Assembly: GCA_031763025.1 (NCBI GenBank)
Contig: JASSKH010000021.1
Coordinates: 9,543,358-9,607,357 of the forward strand
From: Macrocystis pyrifera
Taxonomy: Eukaryota; Sar; Phaeophyceae; Laminariales; Laminariaceae
Reading direction: 5' to 3'
DNA: 64,000 nucleotides
Positions 22,140-32,083 of the stretch are shown piece after piece. Numbering within the stretch: the first letter of the stretch is position 1; every line of letters starts with the position of its first letter. The translations under genes were made by a program, and so were the position numbers. The notes under the pieces were generated by a model. That model ran no database searches, was not told where the DNA came from, and worked only from the letters and a program-made list of their open reading frames with translations.

Positions 22140-23193
22140 TAGAGTTGCACCCCGTCTGACTGAGAACCGGGTACCCGGTGGCGGGTACCCGGAACCGTCG
22201 GAACCGGAATCGTCCCGGTCCAACTCACGGAACCGCGGGTATTTGCACCCCGGGTAACCGGGTACCCGTCAGTTGTGGTATACGGAGCCCTCAAGACTGG
22301 GGTATGGGTTGATTTATATATACACTGCTGTGCACATAGACTCTCGTCTCTCGCCCCTGTCTTTCGCAGAGGGATTTGTCGCTCTGCTGTAGTTAACTAA
22401 GTTGATTTTAGCTACGCTCGCGAGGTACGGCGGGGTACGGTTGCCTCTCTAGGAAGCGGAGCAACCCTAGCTGCACGATCAAGCCGACTGCCAGCGCGCG
22501 CGCCGCTGGTGTTGACCATTCGATCACATGGACGTGCGTTGCAACCTCGTGAAAACATGATACCAGGCGATGTAGGACCCACCGCATTTTTTTCGCGCTT
22601 GCGTGAACCTTCCGCGAAACGAGTAACAACATGAAAAAACAGTCAACAATAACGACGCTCCTTTATTATTTTTCTTTGTTTCTGAATGTGGGTTGTTGTC
22701 ACATGGTTTAATTGATTCAAGCTAATAAGCTAATATGTTCGAAGGATTTCCAGATGACTTGACCAGCGAAATAATGATTAAGGGTGGAAGGAAAATAGCA
22801 CCGAATATTGATCGCTTATTATATTTCAGCTCCCCTCTCCACTCGATCCCACACAGAATATCCCACGTGCCTTCTGCCATATTTTTTCAGCATGGTTCAT
22901 CGCGAGAGACGAAGTGAAGTCTTGCCCTCCCACAGCCTTACCACGCTGCTGCTCACAGGCTAATAAAAGGGGAGTAAAAAGTGTATTGTAACCCGGGTAC
23001 CCGGGTACCCGGTCGTCGGGTACAGGTGTCCCCGCTCAAAACCTAAAATGGGAGCAAAATCGTGTCTGGTAACCCGGGTACCCGGGTACCCGTGTCCGCT
23101 GGACCCCCGGGTACCCGGTTCCGGTTCCGTCTGGAACGCCTTCCACCCGGTCAGGTACCCGGCTCCAATTTTTGAGGCCGGGGTGCAACTCTA
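22140..23193. mobile_element. Non-autonomous hAT element with GGGTACCC subterminal repeats
   Basis: Ends are perfect 15-bp inverted repeats, TAGAGTTGCACCCCG at 22140-22154 and its complement at 23179-23193. They fit the hAT end pattern (T/C)A(A/G)NG. A perfect 8-bp duplication, CAGTGCGG, flanks the element at 22132-22139 and 23194-23201, the length hAT transposases make. Inside each end is a dense cluster of the palindrome GGGTACCC in forms such as CCGGGTACCCGG (about 22168-22270 and 22990-23165). The middle 700 bp has no recognisable transposase. The perfect duplication and inverted repeats suggest a fairly recent insertion, mobilised by an enzyme elsewhere. A second TTGCACCCCGGG stretch at 22240 suggests duplication of the end. 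Confidence 0.88.
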
Positions 23194-23295
23194 CAGTGCG
23201 GACGACGATTCTTAAGTGCAGACCACGCTATGCATTTTTTTTGTCAAAAACACTCCTAAAGGTCCATGCTCACAGATTGTAAAACCTACTGGATG

Positions 23296-23475
23296 ATAGA
23301 GCGTGAGTTAAACACCTGTGATGTATCCGAGTAAAATCGACGAGCAGTGGGAATGCTGAACGGTAGGATGACCAAACGAAATGAAGCCACATACCGGGGG
23401 GAAGAAGGGACGACACCTACCTGTGACCACGGCTTGTCCAGAAGATATCTGGGGGTGAAATCTCCTACGATCATG
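23296..23475 (+). mobile_element. tRNA-derived SINE, body/tail fragment
   Basis: The stretch from AGCGTGAGTTAAACACCTGT through ATCGACGAGCAGTGGGAATG, ACCGGGGGGAAGAAGGGACG and CCACGGCTTGTCCAGAAGAT is the body of the SINE seen complete at 37866-38190. The tRNA-like head is absent. It lies between two hAT elements. Confidence 0.6.
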
Positions 23476-23484
23476 CTATGAGAA

Positions 23485-23580
23485 GTAATAGTAACAATAA
23501 TACTATTTTTTATTAGTACAGTAATTATAATAATAACAATAATAATGATAGTAATAAAAAAATAAATAGTAGTAGTAACA
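23485..23580. repeat. AT-rich (AAT)n-like low-complexity tract
   Basis: About 95 bases of TAATAA, AATAAC and GTAGTAG units. It directly abuts the 8-bp target duplication of the next hAT element. Confidence 0.6.
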
Positions 23581-24047
23581 TAATATCCAAGGTTTATCAC
23601 AGCAGCAGTGAGTGACCAAGAATCGGGACGGAACGGGACAGATTTGATTCGTTTGTCGGGGAAAAAAAATGAAAACGGGAGGGGACGGTAAAATGAGGAC
23701 ATAAGCCGTTGGCCGGACGGGACGGACGGGACGGGACATTGGGTACGAAAATTCTAGACGGCACGGCACGGTAACAGACAACGGGCTGATTTCACGACGG
23801 AACGGGACGGTAAATATTTTCTCCTCGGCTGGACGAGACGGTAACTATATTTTCTCTTTTCCCGCGGCAAGGTCGGTGCGGTGGTACGGTAAGAATTTCC
23901 CGCACACTGCTGCTGGTTCCGCAAAGGGAGCTGTCCCGACGCAGACGTTTTCATCTCGACCCGCAGCGCAAGCGCCGAGAATTGCTGCCACTACACGGGC
24001 GACGTCGATTTTTCTTCCCACCCCTGCCCCATGCACTGTAACAGTTG

Positions 24048-24379
24048 CTACATTGCCAGCTCATGGTGGCTGTTCAGATGGTTGTGCCTCCGCTGTGTTG
24101 CTGGTGGCTGTGGAGGTGGAAGCGGTGACGGCGGCGGTGGTGATTCTAGGGCCGCCGCTGGTCGATCGACCCCGCTCGTGAGGTAGGCATCTATGGCGTC
24201 CGTGCCGATCAAACCGAAGATGTTAGGAGACAGCGCTTTCACCCCTTGACAAACAGCAACGTTGCATTGACATGCTTTGACTGTGACACCCAACTACTCG
24301 GTTTTAGTGTTGAATACTCGGCTCCACATCCTTGACAGCGCACGTTTTGCGTCCGGCTTGATGACATATCTCCTGACAT
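24048..24379 (-). pseudogene. hAT transposase N-terminal remnant, zinc finger
   Basis: A minus-strand frame starts at an ATG (24379) and reads MSGDMSSSRTQNVRCQGCGA followed by EYSTLKPSSWVSQSKHVN, ending at 24239. An overlapping frame continues with CNVAVCQGVKALSPNIFGLI. Together the pieces carry a CxxC pair, and then an H and a C at the spacing of a BED-type finger, the DNA-binding domain at the start of hAT transposases; a single frame change falls in the finger. The rest (RNase H-like core with its acidic residues, C-terminal dimerisation region) is missing. It lies inside the 23588-26845 element and supports the hAT assignment. Confidence 0.5.
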
Positions 24380-24947
24380 GTTTTAGGCCACACCAGTGGT
24401 GTGGCCGTGAGTTGCGTGGTCTCTGTGTTGTTGCGTTGGTGCGTGGTGGCGAGCCTGTGGCAGGTGTTGTGTCATCATCCTGGCTTCAGTTGCGGGTGGA
24501 AATATGAAGTATGAAGATTCAATAAATATAGAAATGAAAAATCAACACCACGAGGTATACAACTTACTACTTGCTAGTAATTTTCATTCTTTTCGTAGAT
24601 CGTGATACTTGTACTTAATTTCAATTGAAAGTATGTAAAAACAAATCATCAACGAGCTGGTGATCATCAACACCAGCACAGCTTTTTCTGCTAAAAACAA
24701 ATGAAGCAAATGTGGTGCGGAGCAAGTTCATACCAGGTATTATATAAACAAGATCAAGACGAAGAAAATACGTCATCTGTGAGATCGACTGGCTAATAAT
24801 TGAATAGTTGATACCCAATTTTGCAAGCTGGGTAGTACGCCTACTACTACCGCTGTTCTATATTTCATCTATAGTATGGGAGTCGTGCATAATTTATGGT
24901 AGCACATGTATTTAAGTTTGGTACAACTAAAATTTCTTGAAAATTTC

Positions 24948-26459
24948 CAAGGGTATGTTCTGTAGGGTATCACAGACGGGTATCCTACAGAAAAAACTCT
25001 GTAAGTACCCTACAGACGACTTCTGTGACGTCTGTGGCAGTTCCATCACAATATAGTACCCTATTTCTCTGTGAGGGTCTGTATCATTTCCATACCCTAC
25101 AGAGAATATCTGTGACGATCTGTGACACTTTCATACCCTACAGAGAACTTCTGTGACGTCTGTAACTAATCCAATACCCTACAGAACATTCTCTGTGACC
25201 CTCCACCACAATACCCTAATTGTCTGTGAGGTTCTGTGGCACTTTCATACCCTACAGAGAATATCTGTGACGATCTGTGACACTTTCATACCCTACAGAG
25301 AATATACGTGACGATTTGTGACACTTTCATACCCTACAGAGAACTTCTGTGATGTTCTGTGACAATCCAATACCCTACAGACAGAGACGGTCTGTACGCA
25401 CGGTGGAACAATACCCGCGGTACGGGTAAACATCTGTGCAATACCCCGTCAGCCTGTGCCCTACGTCAGCCCCACGAACCACACTTGAAGCGTGCCTCGA
25501 CGGCCACACAGAGAGAGTCACACACACACCAAAATCTCTGTGTGCGTCTGTGTCAAGCTGGATTGTGAGGGAACATGAGTGCTACTGCGGGCCCCAGCGG
25601 TTCCTCCACGCCGCAAGGCACGGGTGAGGCAGGCGTAGTTCAAGAAGGTGAAGGCGGCGAGGGCGAGACACAAGGAGGCACGTCAGAGGGAGGCGGAGGT
25701 GGCGAGAGCAAGGAACAGGAAGGCTCGAACGACGTACAGATAGTCGATGGAAGCACAGGCGTACCCGTAATCAAATCGGCGGTAGTCTACACGAAGCAAG
25801 GGGACGTGGTGGAGGTGGCCCCGAATATAGTCATTGCGGTCGATGGATTCCGAGCGCAGGATGGTTTTGTGAGGAAAGGCTCTCGCGAGCAGTCGTACAT
25901 GTACTCGCTGGGAGCATACATCGAGCAGAGCGGAGGCGTCAACTACACGTTCTTCTGCATGGCAAGCTCAGATTGCCGCAGGAAGAAGCGGGTGTTCCCA
26001 TGCAAAAAGGGAGACCGCAGCAAGTAGGTACCTACAGACGCGCCTACACGCTCTACAGACGTCGCTCTGTAGGTACCCTACAGATGTCTTTGTGGGTCCT
26101 TACTGTAGGTACCCTACAGACGAGCTCTGTGACGCTCCACCACAATACCCGATCGTTCTGTGAGGTCTGTGACGCTCCACCACAATACCCTATTTCTCTG
26201 TGAGGTTCTGTAGCATTTCCGTACCCTGCAGAGACTGTCTGTGAGGTTCTGTGACACATTGATGCCCTACAGAGAACTTCTGTGATATCTGTAACAAATC
26301 CCATACCCTACAGAACATTCTCTGTGACCCTCCACCACAATACCCTATTTCTCTGTGAGGTTCTGTAGCATTTATATACCCTACAGAGAACGTCTGTGAC
26401 CTCTCTACCAAATCAAATACCCTACAGAGAATACCCGTACCCTACAGAACACACCCTTG
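24948..26459 (+). mobile_element. Nested TIR element with TACCCTACAGA subterminal repeats
   Basis: The left end CAAGGGTATGTTCTGTAGGG and the right end read inward CAAGGGTGTGTTCTGTAGGG are inverted repeats of 22 bases with one mismatch. They match the hAT end rule. The element lies wholly inside the 23588-26845 hAT element, so it arrived later. Between the ends and the central gene sit two arrays (about 24970-25380 and 26030-26450) of TACCCTACAGAGA and TCTGTGAC motifs every 35-45 bases, in the same orientation on both sides. No clean target duplication is visible: the flanks GAAAATTTC and ATTAATTTC share their last six bases only. It carries one intact 150-codon frame. Confidence 0.82.
25575..26027 (+). 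CDS. Element-borne protein, N-terminal part of a zinc-finger transposase
   Basis: An ATG-started frame of 150 codons fills the space between the two repeat arrays of the nested element. The first 55 residues are low-complexity Gly/Glu/Ser. A folded-looking middle follows (VVEVAPNIVIAVDGFRAQDG), and the end is YTFFCMASSDCRRKKRVFPC KKGDRSK. That end looks like the first half of a BED-like finger, with the two cysteines but not the following His pair. The frame ends at AAGTAGGTACC, so GTAGGT could be a splice donor and the finger may be completed by an exon now lost. A complete hAT transposase would need 450-600 more residues. Either a deletion derivative keeping exon 1, or a short accessory DNA-binding protein. 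There is no damage in the frame. Confidence 0.5.
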   Translation: MSATAGPSGSSTPQGTGEAGVVQEGEGGEGETQGGTSEGGGGGESKEQEGSNDVQIVDGSTGVPVIKSAVVYTKQGDVVEVAPNIVIAVDGFRAQDGFVRKGSREQSYMYSLGAYIEQSGGVNYTFFCMASSDCRRKKRVFPCKKGDRSK

Positions 26460-26853
26460 ATTAATTTCGTAATTCGTGGTGGAAATGGATGGGCAGAGAT
26501 GACGACGAATGGTTCTTGTAGGTGAGGAGGCAAGTTGTGTCCGCCGGGGGCGGTGTCACGACGGGACGGAAGGACAGTTCCCTACGGAAGAGATGATAGC
26601 AGCGGGACGGGAGGGTAATTTTTCGGTGTCACGGCCGGACGGGACGGTGATTTGTCGGTGTCACGGCGGGACGGGACGATATTTGTTCGGTGCTACGGCG
26701 AGACGGACTGTACATAAGTGACGACGGTCAGGTATGTCGTTGGCGGGACGGGACGGCGTGACCATTTTGACGGTGGTTTTGTCGTCCCGTCCCGTCCCGC
26801 CGTCACCGCCGTTGCCATCCCGCCGAAATACCGTGATAAATCTTGATAATATC

Positions 26854-27054
26854 CACCAATCAAACCATCTGGTATGTATTACCCACGCGCCATTTTAATG
26901 GCATGCGCGTAGCTTTTTCCGGTTGAAATTCCGAACAACTCCACTTTTTTCGTTTTCAGTACAGCTTTGTTGGGAGAAGGTAGAAACTGCTGTAAGCAAG
27001 AAGAGCTTTAATCGCTGATTCGAGTACATTCGTACTTGTAGCAAGGACGGATAT
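26854..27054. other. No recognised gene
   Basis: Short stretch right of the hAT element; nothing recognised. Confidence 0.4.
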
Positions 27055-27465
27055 ATGTATAGGATGGTAATGTTCCACCTGGTACATGCTATACACTGGT
27101 GTGCTCGAAACACGACAGAGAGTTTGCAATTTGTAAAACAGGACCAGCTAAAACGAGTGCATGGAGCTCTCACGCCAGCCGTCTTTACGGCTCTATCTCA
27201 TGCTTGTGTCGAGTTCAGTCCTTCCGGGGCGACATTGCTATCACCAACCATAGCCGCGGCAGCCAGGATCGGACTGGAGTACAAAGGTTGTGACGAGGGC
27301 ATCCGTCTCACATCCGTAGAAGGGGGGGTGATGATGCACGCGTACATATCTACGTGCTTCGAGTCGATAGTGATACCCATGATTTTCTTCTATTTTGCTT
27401 TTTCTAGGAATCATCGTGACCTTCAACATGGATGTGACGATACTGAAAGATTGAAGCCAGAATAG
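27055..27465 (+). CDS. Hypothetical protein, 136 codons
   Basis: The open plus-strand frame has protein-like character: FVKQDQLKRVHGALTPAVFT, then LSPTIAAAARIGLEYKGCDE and GIRLTSVEGGVMMHAYISTC. A hydrophobic stretch (IVIPMIFFYFAF) follows, which may simply be non-coding sequence after the true end of an exon. I do not recognise the family. No operon or splice context helps. Confidence 0.33.
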   Translation: MYRMVMFHLVHAIHWCARNTTESLQFVKQDQLKRVHGALTPAVFTALSHACVEFSPSGATLLSPTIAAAARIGLEYKGCDEGIRLTSVEGGVMMHAYISTCFESIVIPMIFFYFAFSRNHRDLQHGCDDTERLKPE

Positions 27466-28660
27466 CTTACAGTAGAAATATGCATTGATGCTTGAGCTCT
27501 CAGAGTGTCTCATCAGAGATGTTTCGTGCATTTTTCCTGGTTGATATTGTGATTGGATGAAGACTGTCTTGACTGTAGAACAAGCAGGGGGGGATGTGGA
27601 ATTTGCTGGCACTATAGCTAGATAGTCTGATTGAACTCATTGATCTGATTTATGTGACGGCACAATGACCTGCAGGAATTATCGGTGGGTTTATGAATCC
27701 CCGAATGGCTTGCATACCGAAGCAATTTGGGAGAACATCCAGAGATGAGAGGCTCCTTGCCCCCGCATCAACAGGAATTATTGATACTTCGTACATTTTT
27801 TCTACTTCTTCTGCTCATGCGCCTCAGGACGTGCTATAACTCCCTCCAAAGTTTGTGGCAACCAGCGGAACGGAAGGAGGCTGCTCGTGGTCATTCGTTC
27901 CGCTCTCACGTAAACAAAACGTGTTTCTGGGTCCAAGCGGAATCCAGGGCCTCGCAGCCGAATCAGTACGAACGGTGTCTTCGGCACAAGTCGCGGCAAA
28001 TTGGTGTCGTTATTCATCTACGGTGGTGTCCATCTCCACCAAATAATATGCTATTTGTTCTTGCTCGGTCGGTCCGTTTGGTCCTCTCCACGAAGAAAAA
28101 AGGGGGCTACTACACTTCTTCGCTTTCCTAGATACACCTTTTTTCTCGGGCTGCATTGAATCTATTCGTTTCCCACAACCAATCAGCATCAATTCGACGT
28201 GGCCAACTACTTGCCATTCGGTTCGTTCCAATGCTCCCTGGAAGAGCCTTTCAGTATCGCAGACCCGTTTTGGAGACAAACTACTTGAAGTTTAAGTGGT
28301 TTATCCCTAAAACTGGACAGCAGTTGAAAATGGGCCCTCTTAGCAAAGATGAGCGGCACACCGCCTGGCGCACAAGTTGTCTCGTCAGTCCTACCTGGCT
28401 AGGTGGGCGGCGAGCCTGTTTTGCTTGGTGCATTTTTTTCAGTTCCGTTTTCTTTTGTTTACTGCTTCGTATTGTCCGTAGCAGCCCTCCCAGCGGGACA
28501 CGAGAGCGATGCTACAACCCCTCATCATATACTTGTAATATTGCTTATTTTGGTTTGGTCGCTTTTTTCCTTCGCTTACTGTATTTTCGTGCTTTTCTTA
28601 TAGCTTGGGTTGATTGGCATGCTTTTTAGCTTTCCAGTTCATAGTACAAAGCCAATGTAC
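27466..28660. other. No recognised gene
   Basis: Open frames of 60-157 codons on both strands overlap without recognisable domains. Nothing else seen. Confidence 0.4.
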
Positions 28661-28955
28661 CTGGTGGATTGGTGGGTGTCCTGGGTGTCCTCAGATTGTC
28701 CACTTTCCTACTAAGATTTAATTCATGGTTTCGAATCTCACCGCGTGCGTATTTGTAGGGACGTTTTCTTCCATAAAAATTGATTCGCGGAAAGAGCGAA
28801 AACGTGCGTTAGCAGCAGAAGTCGATTGAAATTGACAAGGAGTGGAAAATCTTAACCCAATTCCCGAGAAAAATGAAGACAAGTGTCAGGCGGCTTGTCC
28901 AGACGATCGTAGAAGGTGATACCACCTACCAGGTACGAGTTAAGCTGAAGGGTAA
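28661..28955 (+). mobile_element. tRNA-derived SINE, diverged copy
   Basis: The copy runs from CTGGTGGATTGGTGGGTGTC through a B-box-like GTTTCGAATCTCACC, GTAGGGACGTTTTCTTCCAT, AAAATTGATTCGCGGAAAGA and CGGCTTGTCCAGACGATCGT. All these blocks occur in the same order at 37866-38190. A tRNA-like head with A and B boxes would give internal polymerase III transcription. Confidence 0.6.
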
Positions 28956-28974
28956 ACGTTCGGTTTTGCACCAC

Positions 28975-29265
28975 GTCGCGTGCAATTCCGTGATATATCA
29001 ATTCCGTCTCGTAGAACACCGTGTTTTTTCGCGTACCGTACAAGCACGTCCGATCTCAATCCCGTACCGGTAAATCGCGTCTTTCTTGCCACCCGTTGAA
29101 TCCCGTTCCTTGCAACCTCGTTAGATTTGCGCCCCGTAAGACCCAGTCCCGTGAAATCTCGTGATACATCAATCCCGTACAAACTGTCCCGTTTAATCTC
29201 GTAATGACTCAACCCGTGCTGCAAGGTACCGTGACATATCTCGTCCCGGGAATGCCTGGATGAAT
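28975..29265. repeat. Cluster of short CCCGT-type motifs
   Basis: About 15 occurrences of TCCCGT, ACCGTG or close variants (often CAATCCCGTA or CTCGTRAT) are spaced 10-25 bases apart. The texture resembles the subterminal repeat clusters of the hAT elements at 22-27 kb. No terminal inverted repeat partner was found, so this may be one surviving end of another element. Confidence 0.4.
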
Positions 29266-30129
29266 CGATCCCGCGACATACTTTCTCCAGACCAACACCC
29301 GGTCTCGAGGAAAGCTCTGGTACTTAATCGGCTGGTAAATTTTTTTATGCTTTAATTTTTTAGTTTTTTTGTTGCTTGTGTTTGGCACAGAGACGAGGCG
29401 AAATTGAGTCGGACACCCGTTCTACGGGTGGCGTCCAAAGGAATATGGAAAGGAGAGAGTTGGAAGCGCCACACGCATGTTATTAGGGCGGTGTCAGGAA
29501 CAGGGAGGGGGGCGGCACAGACGTAGGGAAACCGCGCTTGACGAAAAGAGGAAATATACGGCAAACAGAGTAGCGAGGTCCCAGGCCGACTAGCAGGCAA
29601 ACCAATTTTGTGCTAGCCGTACCACAAACTACTGCTGCCTGGGAGGTGCTACGACATCTCATGTGCATCGGTTTCTTGGCGTGGTTTTCGCTATTTGCTT
29701 TTACTCTGCAGCTTGTTGCTCCATTGTTGATTTTAGGGCAATAACCAAAAACGACTACAACAGCAAAGACGGTCCATTTTGAGTCGAAAATGGGTACACA
29801 CTGGAAGCAAGAGACATCACGCGGTATATTCACCAACAACCTACAACACATCTTGCCCGGTTCTGAGAAAACAACTAGCCACAGAATGCACAACACTTGC
29901 TGCTGGCTGAAAGTTTGCTTTAGCGTATCCCGGTTCCAGTGGGGGTGGCACAGGTCCTCGGGGTGGGACCAGGTTTGTGTGGGGTGAGGGTGCCAGCGGT
30001 TGTGTACAATCAGAGGTTATATGTCCAACATAGTTTCTTTGGTTGGCTTACGAAATGGTGTAAAGCATATAAAGGGTGTACATGTTTGTTCATACGTATG
30101 AATACATAGGCACACATTCGCAGAAAAAA
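29266..30129. other. No recognised gene
   Basis: Nothing recognised; open frames here are in overlapping registers on both strands. Confidence 0.4.
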
Positions 30130-30660
30130 TAGATAGGATAAAACAATACAACTCGACGTCGAAAACTGGAAATTAAAATCGAGAAGATCACAAAACACAC
30201 AAGGGAAGAGAAGAAAAAGCTTAACTCAAGCAAGAAAGCAAGAAAAGAAACACAAAAGAAATGCGCAGATTTTCGCAGATTGCAGGCTCGCAAGCTACGC
30301 GGAAAATGTAGAACAGAGATGAAACCAGAACACAAGCATACGTCCTTTGCTACCAGGGAAGCGGAAAAAAAAAAAAATGAATATACAAAAAAAACGATAG
30401 GGACGACAACCAAGCAAAGGCGAAAGAAAAGGCAGACAGCACAACGCACAAAAGAAGATACAGATAGAGACACAAAGAGGGACAAACTGGAAAAGAAGAA
30501 ACAGCAAAGCAAACAAAGAAAAGGAAAAAGGGACAAAGGGACAAAAATGAGACGGGAGAGAAAGAGAGGTAGGCACTGGTGCATACAGACACGCAATAAC
30601 AAGAAAGGTAGGCACTGGTGCCTACAGACACGCAAAGTTGACCGGGTAGCATCATGTTAG
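30130..30660 (-). repeat. Pyrimidine-rich (minus strand) tract at LINE 3' side, with tandem repeat
   Basis: On the minus strand this is a T/C-rich tract of over 500 bases directly beyond the 3' end of the LINE copy at 30.79-32.08 kb. It is probably 3' untranslated sequence of that LINE or its insertion neighbourhood. At 30568-30635 GGTAGGCACTGGTGCATACA and its continuation are repeated with a 39-bp period. The open frames here on both strands (mostly Lys/Arg on plus, Leu/Phe/Ser on minus) reflect the base bias. Confidence 0.5.
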
Positions 30661-30786
30661 ATACTTGGGTCCCAAAACAACGAGCGCATCATGACGGTGA
30701 TGGTCATACCCAGGTGTCAGTCTGTTGGGCGAACTGCCTCCCGCCCCTCCCTCTCTTCCCCATACCCCCCCCCACCTCCTCTCCCT

Positions 30787-32083
30787 TCACCCTGCTCCCC
30801 CATTCGCCTCCCGCCTCTTCCCTGCCATGATGCGCACACTCATGAACGTTAACGGTTGTAGTCGCGGTTGCAGCCATCCTGTGCCGTTCCGCGAGCCATC
30901 ATTACGTATGTTCCGCATGAAGACCTCCGCCCCTTCCTCGACCCGTCGGAACCATCTGCAGGCTTTTTGTCCTGCCTCGCGCCACCCTTTGCACTTGATG
31001 CCAAACTCCTTGAGGTCCTTCTCATGGTACCTCATCCAGTCCCACTCCTGTCCTCTAGAGTAGCCCTTACCCCCGACCATCTCCCCAAACATCACCCTCC
31101 CTCTTCGGCAGACGCTCCTCTCCCATGAGTGTCACAAAGCCCGCAAACTATAGCCTACGCCTGCGTACCGTCGTCTCAACACGCTCAAAGTTTGTCCCGA
31201 CAAACGCGCTGGCATAGGAGCATCTTGCGGTCTACCTCCCCTATCCTGCCGTGATCAGTTTTGCTCGGGATCCAAGTAACGCATCCGTAGAGCAACGTTT
31301 CGATCACCTCGGCTCCCAGCTCCCGCACCTTTAGGCGTAGGCGCACACCCGGGTGGTGACATAATCCCCTCTTATACCGCCCGAAGCACCGACATGCCCT
31401 CTAGCGTTGACGCGATACCTCGACACTTTTGATTGTTCAATCTGTGCTGATAACCCCGCCCTAATACACCAACTCGAGTGTTTGTTTGTACACTTGGCCG
31501 GCTGCGGTGACGGTGAACGGCACGTTTCCCCCACCTTTCGTCAGCAGACACATTTTCTCCGTCTTGGCCTCGAAGACTGTCAGGTCAAACGCTTCACATG
31601 CAGTCACGATCACCGTCATCATCCTCCCTAGGCCGTTAGACGATCGCCATACAATGTCCGCATCGTCAGCTTACCGTATTGTCCACAATGTCTGGGGTTC
31701 TTTATACTTCCCCTGCCCGTCGGCTTGTCCGGCCCGTGTCTTCCCCCTCTTCTTTTACTCATTTTCCTTCTTTCGTTGGAGTTGCACCATGCTGTCCGTG
31801 ATGGCTGTATAATCGGCGAAGCGTGTCTCCAGAACACGCAACACCGCTGTGAAAACATGTTGAACAGCATTTGCGCGAGCACACACCCTTGCCGACGACC
31901 CTGTTCAACGTCGAACATATCTGAGCACTCGCCATCATCCAGCCGCACGCATGCTTCCATGCCGCCGTGGAATCGGCGGAAAACAGCGAGCATTCTAGGT
32001 GGCACGCCAAAGCGAGTCAAAACAGTCCACAAGAGGGTTCGGTCGACGGAGTCGTAGGTTTTGGTAAAGTCGACAAAGCACAT
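30787..32083 (-). mobile_element. LINE copy, decayed, 5'-truncated
   Basis: Minus-strand blocks follow the order of a LINE reverse transcriptase ORF. 32083-31850 reads [20 protein letters not shown], then [20 protein letters not shown] and [14 protein letters not shown]. Around 31.6-31.4 kb come ACEAFDLTVFEAKTEKMCLL and VTAAGQVYKQT. At 31095-30787 comes the C-terminus, MMFGEMVGGKGYSRGQEWDW then RRVEEGAEVFMR. The palm segment with YADD appears deleted between about 31.75 and 31.63 kb, and several frame changes separate the blocks. The endonuclease is absent. The copy is of the same broad type as the one at 60.4-63.2 kb but a different subfamily. Confidence 0.8.

Larger units (their letters stand above)
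23588..26845 (-). mobile_element. Non-autonomous hAT element with GGGACGG subterminal repeats
   Basis: The left end is CAAGGTTTATCACAG (23588) and the right end, read inward, CAAGATTTATCACGG (26845), inverted repeats with 13 of 15 bases alike. They fit the hAT (T/C)A(A/G)NG rule at least on the left. Perfect 8-bp duplications ATAATATC flank it at 23580-23587 and 26846-26853. Next to each end are clusters of GGGACGGGAC-type repeats (about 23630-23880 and 26560-26815), mostly in one orientation but inverted at the extreme right. A transposase N-terminal remnant lies at 24.05-24.38 kb on the minus strand. The element is interrupted by the insertion at 24948-26459; without it, it would be about 1.75 kb, too short for a complete hAT transposase, so it is a deletion derivative. 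Confidence 0.87.

Noticed and set aside
28730-28745. tRNA gene suggested by the B-box-like GTTTCGAATCTCACC
   Set aside because: No cloverleaf can be drawn, and the surrounding sequence belongs to the SINE family.
30090-30660. Long frames on both strands (up to 181 codons)
   Set aside because: Low-complexity Leu/Phe/Ser on one strand and Lys/Arg on the other, caused by the pyrimidine-rich LINE 3' tract.
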